DNA from: Paracamarosporium sp. OC-R06-R3
Taxonomy: Eukaryota; Ascomycota; Dothideomycetes; Pleosporales; Didymosphaeriaceae
Length of the DNA stretch: 64,000 nucleotides
Assembly (NCBI GenBank): GCA_019828545.1
Contig: JACVRA010000181.1
Location: 310,001 to 374,000, forward strand
Reading direction: 5' to 3'
The notes beneath the pieces were generated by a model, which ran no database searches, was not told where the DNA came from, and was given only the letters and a program-made list of their open reading frames with translations. Position numbers and translations under genes: made by a program. Positions 20,158-31,693 of the stretch are shown piece by piece. Every line of letters starts with the position of its first letter. The stretch's first letter is position 1.

Positions 20158-22634
20158 GCTCCCATCCGATACATACAATAGGTAGACATGATATAGATCT
20201 AATATTCTTCAGGCACAAAATTGTCATTATGCTTTCATCTTGGTGGATTTGCCACATTTACGTCGCAGTCGCCCATACCTCACGAGATGCGTCACAGGTC
20301 TTGGAGAAACAGGAGACATCGGCTACTTTTCTTGCACAACGATATCCAGCGTTTCCTATTGATACGAATCCGGGTTGACGATGGTTGGTTCATGACTGAC
20401 GTTATTCTAGCTAGTTGCTTTTCTGTTCATGTTTTGCCAGATTCGAACACTGAGGCAGGAATTCTAGTACTGTGTGTTGCTCCAGGATGCACCACGCAAG
20501 TCGACCAAACCCAACGTCTTGTTCTTCGATCTTACTGCGACCAGAAATTTGATTGCTTTTTCTAGAAGTAAGCAGACTATCGTCGAGAGCGCGATGTGAA
20601 GACTGGACAGGCGCATTAGCGCGCCATGCCTCCCACCCGATCATCCAGCGCCACACTCGTTCTCTTGCCACTTGCAAATTCGTGTTTTCTCCAAGTGAGA
20701 TTCGTTGAATTATTAAATACTCCAGATTGTATCAGCTCAGCCCGACTGCACTCGCTATCATACACGCCTCACGGCACCAGGCTACCGCTTGATGACTACT
20801 ACGGTTCAGCGTTCAGCAACAAAGCATCGACGAGCGATCTCCCTCGCCAAACACCATGCCTCCGCTCTTCAGTATGCATACTATCCATATGTCGTACCAA
20901 ACCATAGGAGTCTAGCTGACCTCGTCATATATAGTTCAAGTAGCATCCAAGCCCTAATGCCTGTATCGTCGGCCCTATCGGAAAATCGATCGTCTACCAT
21001 GACCAGAATTCGTTACTCGTTTCCATGCTCCTAATCATATATTCTTGGCTCTACAAATACCTTAAGATATTCCAAGCTTCATCGGATGATGCGGGGAGAC
21101 CTGCCTCTTCACATGCCTCCTCCTGGCTCACCGTACACTTAGATACTTTTTCACCAGTCCTTGTGGATACGAAAAGCCTCGGTTGCTACCATTTGACCCA
21201 GAGAACAGCGTCCCTGGTTATATCTTGGTCTATTCCAGAAGGTGGTGGAGAGGTACAAGCTTGCTTTACCGTCACTATACCAGATTCTGTGCCAAATTCC
21301 TGTTTTGTCTCATCCGGGCAGTGCTCTGGAATAATATTCGGGGGTACATGAGCTTTAGGGCCATCTAGGGGAAGAGGATTGCATCTGGGTTCGCGACCTA
21401 AGGGGCAGTCTTGACCAGCAGTTGGCCGTGTTCCCCCTTCACAGAAACTAAGGGGCCCTCCTTAGAGTTGATGACATCTGTTTTGATGATTTCTCGAGGT
21501 TTTAAAATTAGAGATGTGGCACGCTGGTTCCTATAACAAAATCTTCCGACCAGGTGGAGTACAGTGCCTCCGGGTATAATGATTCAAGCGATCGGCAAAG
21601 CGGCACCAGTTGTTGAAGAGGATCATGTGTAAGAACAGATGGACGAAGAAGCTAGAATTGGAAATCAAGGCTCATTCCAGTAGAGACAAACGATACAAGG
21701 AAAGGCCACAGTTCGATGTGAAAGTAAATTGCAACTAACTACGAGCCCGAAAGAATAGAAAATATTAGGTCGTAGCGTACACTTGTGATGGAAGGCGTTT
21801 TTTGCTGGTAAGAAGCGCATCTCTTCGCGCTGGCATATCGCAACAGCTTCAGTCAGAGGACGCAAGGATAAATTCGATGGATTCGGTAATCGCAAATCTG
21901 TTACATCAGATCTCGACTGTCCTAAAAAATGATTCTGGTCTAGGTTTCGTGACATTTCAGGCATGAGCACGAAATCATGAGTACCTCTGCTACCTAATAA
22001 TAGTCAATCAAAATAGTGTAAATACTGTAGTTGGGCCGGCATCATATCAGCTCGCCATCAGCGCCATTGCCCGAGTTTGCTACCTACTCGAAAATATGAT
22101 GCTCTCTCTCGTCGATATCATTTTAGAAATAGCATTGCGAAACGACGTGGGTGGTACAGGAGTCATACAATGTGTATGAGGTAATCCGGTACACGCAGTC
22201 AATGATGTCTTTCCAACTGTGATCTCGTCACGATATGGGTCGTGCGGTTCGCGAGCACCTGCCCTTTACGTACCATGCCAAGAGTTCGCTGGGGCCAACT
22301 ACTCTTAGTACACCAACCAGAGAACATGTTTGCTTGCAGGGCGTAAAGACACATTGGGGAACTGATGCGGGGCGCCTTTCCTCTTCCCCAGAGCCATCGT
22401 TGGGTTGACCTATCAGGACCGCTTTACGCCCTTGAGAAAGCGCTACTTCGTCAATGTGCATCCTGCTTTATCAGCTCCTGGGTGAGATTTTACATCATTG
22501 TTCACCGCTCTCGTTGACGTCTGTCGTTGGCATTGATGTCTTATAGTTGCTGAGGTCTCGAGACGTTGGTGTATCGAGACAGCACTCAACAGCGTGTTGA
22601 AGACCACGCACGACAATATTTTGAACAAGACGTC

Positions 22635-24050
22635 ATGGCTACAACTTCCGTCGAACTTCATTCTTTTGAGCCAGATAATACCAGTAGTATTAACCGGCAG
22701 CAACGCATATTGGAGAACAGCTCCGAGCCTCCAGCCTCACAGAATGAGTTCTCATCACTTCCACCAGTGGACTCGGGCAAAGAAGCATGGCTCTTCCTAG
22801 CTGCCTGTTGGGGCGTTGAAGCCGTCACATTTGGTGAATTTGGCATTGTTCATTCTCGTTTTAACACTACTTACTAGCTTCCAGGCTTTGGTTTCTCGTT
22901 TGGTGTCTTCCAAGACTACTACACGTCTCATGAACCGTTTGCCGGGTCAGGTAACATAGCCGCGATCGGTACCACCACGACTGGTATCCTATACTTGGGT
23001 ACTCCACTCGTGATCACAGTCTGCAAGATGTATCCCCGACAAGGCCGATGGTTCACGCTGGCCGGTTTATTCATCGCTTCTCTGGGCTTGGCAATGAGCT
23101 CTTTCTGCACCAACGTCTCTCAACTCATTGTCACGCAAGGAGCCGTCTTTGGATTTGGTGGATGCATCGCGTACTGCCCTTGCACATTGTACATCGACGA
23201 ATGGTTTATTCGACGAAAAGGCCTTGCGTACGGTATTGTCTGGAGCGCCGCTGGTTTCGGTGGCGCGGTGCTTCCGCTCCTCCTAGAAGCACTCCTACAG
23301 AACGTGGGATTCCAGAAAACAGCTCAAATCTGTGCGGGTATCTTGTTCGGCATCTCGGCTCCGCTGTCCTTCTGGGTGAAACCTCGACTGCCGTTTTCAG
23401 CAAACGTACAAAGACAACCTGTCAACATGAGCTTTGCGAAGACAAAGATATTTACCTTGTATCAACTGGCAAACGTGGTGGAAGCCACAGGCTACTTCCT
23501 GCCAGCCATTTACTTGCCAACGTACGCCCGCACAACATTAGGGGTGACCAACTTCCTAGGAGCCCTGACTGTCATTCTTGTCAACATCTCTGCCACTGTT
23601 GGCCTCGTACTCATGGGCCACTTCAGTGACAAGCTTCACGTCACAACTTGCATGATTATTTCTGCCGCTGGCGTTGCGACTTCCGCCCTCGCGATCTGGG
23701 GTCTTGCCTCTAACCTAGCGACTTTGTACGTCTTCTGCATCTTCTACGGGCTTTTTGCAGGATGCTGGCCGGCGATCTGGCCGGGAATCATGAAAGAGAT
23801 TGCAAAGCGTGAAGGAGGTGAGACAGGAGGTACTCCTAATCCTATTGTGCTCGGATACCTTGGCTTCGGCAAGGGAATTGGAAACGTAATATCTGGACCG
23901 CTCAGTGATGCTCTTATCAAGGGAGCACCGTGGCAAGGAAAGGCTATGGGAGGATATGGTAGTGGCTATGGCGTTCTCATATTGTTTACTGGAGTCACAG
24001 GCCTGCTGAGTGGGGCGAACTTTTTGCTCAAGCATCTAAACCTACTCTAA
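22635..24050 (+). CDS. MFS transporter, monocarboxylate-permease-like
   Basis: Two exons, 22635-22833 and 22885-24050, give 454 residues. The first splice creates VTFGFGFSFGVFQDYYTSHE, the first transmembrane helix and periplasmic start typical of fungal monocarboxylate transporter-like (MCT) proteins. About 12 hydrophobic segments follow, with GLAYGIVWSAAGFGGAVLP and FSDKLHVTTCMIISAAGV (loop 6-7 / helix 7 region). The N-terminal 60 residues are cytosolic and polar. Substrate is not predictable; relatives carry short organic acids, nicotinate/riboflavin or secondary metabolites. It is 296 bases upstream of a co-oriented SDR gene, so the two may share a pathway (inference). Confidence 0.82.
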
Positions 24051-24346
24051 GTTATCACATAGGCTCAAGTAGGACATTTATCGCACGTCTTTCAACGGAC
24101 GCTTTGTCTTTACTCGAAACCATTTAATGCTTATCAACGGTGACTTTCAATTTTCAATTGTACTTGTACAACTGTACGCGCCGCTCCTTCGTAGTTCCCC
24201 ACTCGTTCATGTGGGGCATTGCTGTTACTCCAAACCCCGCACCCGCTCTCTGACAGGCATCCTCATACTAAACCCAATACCACGAAATATGTCTCCGACA
24301 AGAGAATCCAGCCTCCAGTACCAAAGGCATATCCCAAATACTAGCT

Positions 24347-25504
24347 ATGGACCCCAATGAATTCGGCACCTCAACCATCCCCCTCCACCATGCTCCCTAT
24401 GGCCCAATTACCGCAGAAGCCCTCAAGAGCAAGAACACGGGGAAGGTCGCAGTAGTGACGGGTGCTGCACAGGGCATAGGTGCTGCGATCGCGGAAGCTC
24501 TCGCAAAATCAGGTGCCAGTATTGCTATCTTAGACTTATCCGTCGAGAAGCAGAAGAAGACACAAGAAGCGTGTGAGAGTCACGGGGGAAAAGTCGGAGT
24601 ATATGCATGCGATGTTACGGATCAAGAAGTTGTCATCAAGACTTTTGATGCGATCGAGAAAGAGTGGGGACCTATAGAGTGAGTAGGTTCTGCATAGTAG
24701 TTTGAGGAGAAGTCCTGACGCTGAGTACAGCATACTTGTGAACAATGCCGGGATTCTCGTACAACGCCCGCTCATTATGTCAGACTTTGATTCGTTCTGG
24801 CGACAGATTGAAGTCAACTTCAAAGGTGTATGTTTCCCTTATCATCACAATTGTAAACTCTCTATATATGAATCTTGGCTAACTCAGAATCAGCCTCTTC
24901 TGACCATACACACTTTACTTCCAAGAATGCGCGATCGCGGTCATGGCTGCATTATCAACATCGCATCTCGCAGTGCCACCGTCGACGTACCTATGACACT
25001 AGGCTATGTTACGTCAAAAGCCGCGCTGGCACGGGCAACGCATACGCTACAGCGTGAGATGGCGTTGGACGGGCTAGATCCGGCAATTCACTTGTACGCG
25101 TTGCACCCCGGGGGTGTGCTGACTGGAATGGGAGCTTGTAAGTACACTCTGGAAGTGAACAAGTACGATACTAATGCATTGATAGCTGGGGCACCTAAGG
25201 ATGTACAGGAAAAGTATGGTAACCCAAAAGACGAGGAGTACTTCAAAGGGCTGTTCAAGGATCCGCCGGCACTGTGCGGGCAGACGTGTGCATGGCTCGC
25301 TACTGGAGAAGGGAAAGCCCTGAGGGGCCTATATCTTGGTGGGTCCTTCCTTCGTCAACTGTTGATCCACATGTCTCTAACGGATGTGCAGATTGCCGGC
25401 AAGATGTCAACAAGTTATTGGAAACAGGGAGAGAAGCTCTATTGAAGGAGAAGCGAAATGTGCTGACGGTGAACTTCCTTGAAGGTTATGAGAACGAGCC
25501 TTAA
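24347..25504 (+). CDS. Short-chain dehydrogenase/reductase (classical, fabG-like)
   Basis: Five exons, 24347-24678, 24731-24827, 24888-25137, 25186-25338 and 25392-25504, give 314 residues. Landmarks: VAVVTGAAQGIGAAIAEAL (TGxxxGIG), IAILDLS with an acidic residue after strand 2 (NAD preference), spliced DILVNNAGILVQRP, INIASRSATVDVP and catalytic YVTSK, then LHPGGVLTGM. Introns 2 and 3 are 60 and 48 nt, both multiples of three without stops, so the frame stays open even if they are retained; the GTAAGT...TACTAAT...GATAG anatomy of intron 3 makes it a real intron. The C-terminal tail (DCRQDVNKLLETGREALLKE) comes from the last two exons. It ends tail-to-tail with the sugar transporter, 60 bases away. 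Confidence 0.85.
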
Positions 25505-25564
25505 GCCAGTGTATGGTTTGCGCCTTTGTGTTCTTTCGCCCTGTGCCACTTATGTATCACACCT

Positions 25565-27440
25565 TTAAACTGCCTCTTTTGTCTCTACAAATTTAGTCTT
25601 CTCACCAATCTCCTTAGCCTCTTCGGCCTGTGCAGCGGCAATCCGTTCGTCGGCTTCAATGAACTCTGCTGGGCGATGTAGCTGTACAGCCACCTTGTTG
25701 CGATGGACGAAAATTCCTGGTTCAGTCTCGAAGAAGCGATCAATGTCCTCGAGGGTTCTAAAGTATGTTAGCCTCTGTCGAGTAAAACACCAGAAAGAAG
25801 CTTAGGGTCAACTTACCGGTTTGCTGTCTCCGGGTAGAAGAAATACGTAATAGGAATGAATGAGAAGCATATAACGGCCCAGATAATCCAGAATTTCCAT
25901 CCAATATTCTGAATACCAGGGAGTGTGACTTGTACGACCGCATAGTTCATAATCCAGTTGGTACTCATGGCCAATGAGGCACCCTTCGTTCGCATTTCGA
26001 GGGCATTGATCCTGCGTCTGTCAGCAACCGGAGTGTTACATGATGTTTTGAGAGACATACTCGGTGGGATATAGCCACGGTACACCAAGAACTCCCATAC
26101 CAAAGCTAGCGAAGAAAACGAAAAAGAAGGAGACTGCTACAATGCCAAGCTTGTACTCATTACCACCGTTTGCAGAGACGCCTAGAGAGATTGCGATGAC
26201 GATCCAACAAGTCGAGCATGCGGCTGCCGATACCATCATGACCTAATTCTGTCAGTCTTTGAGCTACTGTTTATACTCGAAAAGCTTACCTTGCGTCGCC
26301 CATATCTTTCGATCACGAAGTAAGCCAGACAGGCAAAAACCAAATAGTCCACCGATCCAGCAGCAGCTAGGATCCTACTGAGTAACTCAGAGATGCCCAA
26401 AGCGTTGATAAAGATGTAGCTCATGTAGTAGCTCGTAACATTAATTCCTGAAATTTGATTCATTGCCTGCATCCAAGCACCGAGAATCATTCGTCTTAAC
26501 ACACCACTCGGGCCCTTACCGGATAGTAGTTGCCACCACGTGTAAGTGTTCATGTGTTCGCGGTCGAGAATGTCTTTGATAATGTTGTACTGGGTGCGCA
26601 CTGATGCCGACTCCGGCGTAGCGCCATGACCCTCGAGCGCCGCTAGAACCTCGAGCGCTTCGTCGTGCTTACCTTTGCGGATAAGCAAACGAGGCGAGTC
26701 AGGGAGAAAGGGACACATTGCGTAGATGCAAAAGGTGAAGAAGAGCTGGAAGGCGAGTGGGAATCGCCAGGCGACGTCGCGTGGCGCGAAGGAGAAGGCC
26801 AAGGTTAGCCAGTTACTGATCGAGAATCCAGTGATGCAGTTTGCTATAACGGTTCAGCGGAGGTGCCAAAATCGAGAAATGGAGCCTACCCATCTGGATG
26901 ATGACCAGTTTTCCCCTGCTGCTCATTTTGCTCGTCTCAGCTTGCCACACTCCTGCTGTTGCGGTATTCATGCCTGTACCCATACCCGCGACAATTCGGC
27001 CTACCATCATCTGCGGAACTCCATAGCTTGCGGTTTGGATGATTGCACCAATACCAATGACGGTTGATCCTATGATAATTTGCCGTGGACGTCCAAATAT
27101 GTCGCCAGTCCAGATAGTAGACATGGCGCCGATGAAGCAGCCAATGTTGTAGATAGAGGTCATGACGCCCTGTTGGAGAGTTAAATATACCTTCTCGCTA
27201 TAGAAGCCGTTACTCTCACCTGCATGTCGGCCGAAGGGTGACCAAAGGTCTGCAAGAAGTCCTCGCTGATGATAACATTGCCGAAAACGCCTTGATCGTA
27301 ACCATAAAAGCTACAAACATGTAAGCCTCACATTGAGTTAAACTGTCCAGATCCAGTCCTTACATGAGAACTGTGCTCGCTGCAACGCTGATCCAGATCG
27401 TGAGTCTCTCGCCAGACCCGCCGAGGTACTTGCGTGCCAT
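25565..27440 (-). CDS. MFS sugar transporter
   Basis: Seven exons (27440-27364, 27310-27220, 27169-26890, 26843-26290, 26242-26061, 26011-25817, 25757-25565) give 523 residues; every junction has GT-AG ends and keeps frame. Sugar-porter signatures: spliced FYGYDQGVFGNVI at helix 1 (the GYDQGV motif), GDIFGRPRQIIIGS (loop 2-3), GRIVAGMGTGMNTAT, PDSPRLLIRKGKHDEALEVL (PESPR-type), ERYGRRKVMMVSA (loop 8-9), GVPWLYPTEINALEMRTKGA and PETANRTLEDIDRFF. This is a plasma-membrane proton:sugar symporter or facilitator of the fungal hexose / lactose-permease group. Exact sugar unknown. It shares the 3' side with the SDR at 24347-25504. Confidence 0.92.
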
Positions 27441-28261
27441 TATTCTATCGTAGTGCTTTGTGGCACATGCAATCTAAAGTGTTGATTTTAACGATTATAT
27501 GAGGGTTTGGACGTTGCTGAAGTCCCGCAGTAACACAATGCCGGCGTTGTACCACGGATCGACCTTAACCCTGCCGTCTTCTCGACCTCTCATATACAGC
27601 GCAAATACACTACCTCGGATATACTTCGTACCCTGTTCCTTGCGTGCCTAATGCTTTTGCGGTCTGGATTTGCCAAGGGACGAGTCATAGGGCGCTTTTA
27701 TCCTTCATTTGCCTTGCTTCTCGTCCCAGTACCCCAGGTAACCCACTTCTCTATCTTGTTACTCCAGAGTCCCACATCGGTTCCGGCGGTGATTCGTCTT
27801 AAGACATGATCCGATGCCGTCTGCATGCTGTGTGCGGAAATGATCTTCCGCCATCGCAAAACACACGATACCAAGCCTGGTAGTTGAGGCGATTCCTGCA
27901 AATGGCGATGTTTGTCGGCATGTTCGTGCGGCCTAAGCGAGAAAAATTCCCTACGGGATGCCCAAGTAGGCAAGAAAGTGTTGGTGTGGGGTTCGGGAAA
28001 GTGCGGGGTCGCATGTTTGCCGAGAGGAGGCTGGAACAGAGGCAAGATGTGGGGGATTGATGGCCTTTATGTACGCTATAAGACTAGATTAGGCCTTAAT
28101 GTAGAAACGAACTATCCTCTATACTACACAGCTCGCTCTAAACGTCCTAAGTGACTTACTCGCCCTTTTGGTATATTTGCCTTCCTCCTATGTGCCACAA
28201 TCAACGCGGTTCCATTGGATGTTCCGAACAGCTCCTCACCCTCCCCTGAAACAAAAGTTCA
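27441..28261. other. Intergenic, no gene recognised
   Basis: About 820 bases between the sugar transporter start and the end of the Rhodopsin-domain gene. Overlapping frames on both strands without motifs. Confidence 0.45.
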
Positions 28262-29366
28262 TCAAACACGAGATGTGCTTGATGTCAACGCCTGCATTGG
28301 GTACTCGACGAGCCGTTCGTAGTCGTCTTCTTTGGACGGTTTCTGTCGTGGAACCGTCGCCTTGGAAGAATCCCCGGTCTTATTCCCTGTGTCTTGAATG
28401 CTCCAAGATTTAGAGACGTAAGATATGATAGAAGATGGGGTCAGAAATTCGAGGGTAGGGCGAATCAAGGGGAGACAGGCGCTGATGACCGCAACATCGA
28501 GTTCCACAGCTGACCACAGACCAACACCTTGATAGGTCCAAGTCATATCCATGAGATCCATGTCTAACATGAAGTAAATTCGCAGGCCACTAGCAATAAT
28601 GACACTGGTATCGTCAGTTCCGGTTCCCGAGAGATAAGTGTGAGAAACTCACAATCCACCCATTAAGAACATACCACAGACGAGGGTTTTTGCACTGCGG
28701 GACATTTGAAGATGTCGGACCTCATTGACGGGCAAAGACAGGATTAGGATGTCGGCCAGAATATTAGGAATACTGTTCCCCCAGAAGAAGGTTTTTGCGT
28801 CCACACACTTCGATTTAATCGTGATGTCCCATTGTCCATGGATCGGCTCACACGAGAAGATTGTCACAAGTAGAAGCGCGATTCCCCACATCACCACAAA
28901 GATCGAGATGCCCGTCGTTGCGATGGTCATAAATCTGCTGGCAAAAATTTGTCGATAGAAGAAAAGAATGGAGATCTTGACCAGCGGGAATGAAATGCTG
29001 TAGATGAGTTCGCCGATGTAGCTCAGGAGGAGGAGTTCACGAACACCGGCCAGTCCGACGACCTCTACATGCTTTCCCAAGCCTCGCTTGGCAGCTGCCA
29101 GCTTCGTTAGTCACCAATTTCCATAGAATCAGCATTAGCCTGTCCTCCTTACCTTCGATGATGATCAGAGAAAACGCCCAGGCGCCAGCAAGACCGCCGA
29201 GGATCAACCAATCTGATATTGCGACGGAGTTCTTCTTCAGATATCGGGAAGTTAAACGTGCGATGACACTTAATCCTGAGAGGACCATGCATACGATCAC
29301 TGAATTAATGATGGATCCTGTGCGATCTTCGCTCAGATCGACTCCTGGTCGCACGTGTTGATCCAT
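28262..29366 (-). CDS. Fungal Rhodopsin-domain integral membrane protein
   Basis: Three exons, 29366-29153, 29094-28653 and 28604-28262, give 332 residues with about seven hydrophobic helices. Pattern of the fungal Rhodopsin (SAT4/PTH11-like, formerly DUF3336-neighbouring) group: N-terminal helix with SGLSVIARLTSRYLKK, the second helix region SDWLILGGLAGAWAF, then ELIYSISFPLVKISILFFYR (the 'K-x-S-x-x-F-Y-x-R' hallmark), CEPIHGQWD and KCVDAKTFFWGNSIPNILAD, SLPVNEVRHLQMSRSAK, and the last helix VGLWSAVELDVAVISACLP. The C-terminal tail is short, polar and cytosolic. These proteins resemble G-protein-coupled receptors in topology; ligand and signalling are usually unknown. Homologues often sit beside secondary-metabolite or accessory genes. 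Confidence 0.85.
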
Positions 29367-30113
29367 GATGCGAGTTCGTTTCGCTCAAGTGCTTTGTAAA
29401 TATCGAAACTCAATTTGAAGAGAATTGCGCTGAAGCAGCCGATCAAAAGACTATAGATTGCTAATTGTTGATGAGTCGTTTTTACGCTTTTTTGGAGCAA
29501 AAGGAATCCCTATACAATCATCAGACTGTAAGATATTTATCCTCCCAATCGTTGTTTCAGTATCCCCTGTCCCCGCTGAGCAGCGAAGCTTCCAAAATGG
29601 CGAGAATATCTGCGTCGAGCAAGGATAGCAGCTGGGCGTCGGGCAACAAAATGTTATCGAGATAGGCTGGAATTTGAACTGATCGCCGTTTGCAGCAAGC
29701 GTTGATAACCAGTGTCAATATGCAAACTTTAACTGACCCAATAGTTTGGTTTGCACAGGGGCCGAAACTACAATATAGAAGCATGAGTGGAATGCGGCGG
29801 GCTGATCACCTTTGTACCACCAACCCTTTATGCACACAAGAGGCAAATTTTGGCAGAACCCAAAGTTGGGTTAGGACAGTGGGCCAGAACTGCAATATAG
29901 AAGCAGTAAGGCGGCGAGCTAAGCTTACATTTGTACTACCAACCCTTCGTGGACGCTAGAGGCGAGCTACGCCGCCCCCGCTCCTCAGAAAGGGATCACG
30001 ACATTCCCTCAGAAATTTCTGGACAACCCCGTTCTTTCTCCTCATTGATACTTATCCGTTGCCAGTTTTCAAGTCTCCTCCGAATCCTGTCTCCAGGCTA
30101 GACTGATTCCATT
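29367..30113. other. Divergent intergenic region
   Basis: About 750 bases between the Rhodopsin-domain gene (minus) and the alpha/beta hydrolase (plus). It should hold both promoters and contains an imperfect direct repeat (listed separately). Confidence 0.45.
29758..29949. repeat. Imperfect direct repeat, two copies about 70 bp
   Basis: Copy 1 covers about 29758-29830 and copy 2 about 29881-29949. Both begin GGGCC, share CAATATAGAAGCA, a GGCGG core with a CTGATC or CTAAGC element, then TTTGTAC(C/T)ACCAACCCTT. The spacing is about 123 bases. No target-site or terminal-inverted-repeat signature was seen. It lies in the divergent promoter region, so it may be duplicated regulatory DNA or a short-element remnant. 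Confidence 0.6.
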
Positions 30114-31351
30114 ATGTCGCATACCAGGACGACCCTCGCACCACCTGAACGGTTGGACTTGATCTTCTCCATACTTAAGACCATTTCCGCTGCCATAGCA
30201 ACCTTGCTGGTCGTTCCGTTCCGCGGCTCGAGCGGTCATCCGAAGCCCATGAAACATGTTATTCATGCCGCGTTGCGGGTAATGAACGCGAGGGCATCCG
30301 CGAAGCAGATCCAGTACGTGGATTACTGTGAATCCTTCATATGATATCGGTCGACCTGATGACTTCAGGAATATGTCGGCATCCACCGACGAAGTATATA
30401 CAGCATTCGCTAAAGCCAAGGGCTTCAAGCCGACGTCTACCAATCTCATTGAGGATGCGACCGCGCACTGGATTGGTTCGCCCAATGCCGAGAGAATTTT
30501 GGTAGTCTTTCATGGTGAGTGAAAACCTCGCCAGTCAACTCGCAGAATGTCGGTCGAGAAGGCTAACCGAACGAGGCGGCGGTTTCGTGTATCCGGCGTC
30601 TACCCAGTTCCAGTTCCTGTATGACGTCCAGAAGGAGGCAGGCAATGATACCGCCGGAGTTGTACTCTCCTACAGCCTTGCTCCTGGCAAGCCATACCCC
30701 CATCAGCTAAAGCAGGCGATAGCGCTGATGTCTTATCTAATCAATGAGGCGAACAAGAAACCGGAGAATATCATCCTCGCCGGCGATTCTGCGGGCGCAA
30801 ATCTGATTCTGGGAGTTATCTCCCATCTGTTACATCCCCATCCGGATGCATCCATTCCTCCACTTCATATGGACACGCCTCTTAAGGGCGCGCTACTAGT
30901 GTCACCATGGGTTAATTTTAATCCGGTTGCAGCGTCATATACGACGAACCGGAAGAAAGACTTTGTCAATCAATACATTCTCGCGAAATGGGGCCGTTAT
31001 TACATGGGAACGGCCCTACCAGACGCTTATAATCAACCAGGAACCACCATTGACAAGTGGTGGCGAGGGATCGACACGAAGGTTCGTGATGTCGTGATGA
31101 CAGTCGGAGAAAATGAAGTCATGTTAGATGATACGCGGACGTTTAGTGAGACGTTGAAGGTAATTTCACGATCAAGCCCCAAAGCATAAGGTACAATGCT
31201 CACTCGGCAACAGCAAAGCTTCCCTAATCTGGAAGTCCAATTTGTGAAAGGGGAGACACACGATCAGTTGTTCATGGATCCGGTAGTGGGAGAGAAGGTT
31301 GCTAGCGATTCTGCGAAGCTTATCAAGTCGTGGGTCCTGGCTAGACTTTAG
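30114..31351 (+). CDS. Alpha/beta hydrolase, hormone-sensitive-lipase-like family
   Basis: Four exons, 30114-30313, 30369-30514, 30576-31159 and 31214-31351, give 355 residues. The second splice forms the oxyanion-hole motif HGGGFVYP; the nucleophile elbow is LAGDSAGANLILG (GDSAG), and the His-bearing end is KGETHDQLF with VRDVVMTVGENEVMLDD supplying the acid region. This is the HSL/carboxylesterase arrangement of serine esterases. An N-terminal hydrophobic stretch (LIFSILKTISAAIATLLVV) may anchor it to a membrane. Position, next to an SDR and a PKS without its own thioesterase, makes polyketide release or ester cleavage plausible, but this is inference from neighbourhood. Generic lipid or xenobiotic esterase is the alternative. 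Confidence 0.85.
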
Positions 31352-31693
31352 GGGGAAGACACAACTGGCAAGGTCTAAGCAAACGATTCGATTATTTGCG
31401 GAGGCGGGTGCCAGATCGATTGGTCTGGAGGCTAGGTGGCTTGGTGGTAAGAGTGCCCTTGACATGTGCTGTCTTCCTTGCGACACACGGCTCCGTGTTA
31501 TTTCTTATTTCTCTTCCAATCTGTACTTATAATGACCTATACTTTTTCTTCTGAAATTGGCTTGATTACCGTCTACGGACTTCGAATTAAGAGAGATGAA
31601 TGAATAAAAACTGGAAACGGATGCTTATTCTACATTGCAGAATAGGGACCCCTAGACGTGCCAGACATCCCACTCTCACACTAATCGCTATCC
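31352..31693. other. 3' intergenic between convergent genes
   Basis: About 340 bases between the hydrolase stop and the SDR stop. Nothing recognised. Confidence 0.5.

Larger units (their letters stand above)
19281..22634. other. 3.3-kb gene-poor gap
   Basis: No complete gene recognised. The minus strand between about 21,970 and 21,170 shows protein-like pieces in shifting frames: 21970-21665 starts with an ATG and stays open through LRPLTEAVAICQREEMRFLP, and an ATG-less open frame covers about 21,450-21,180 with a Cys- and Pro-rich product. These could be exons of an unrecognised gene or a relic. I could not join them convincingly. Two CACGTG boxes lie at the left side (listed separately). 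Confidence 0.35.
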
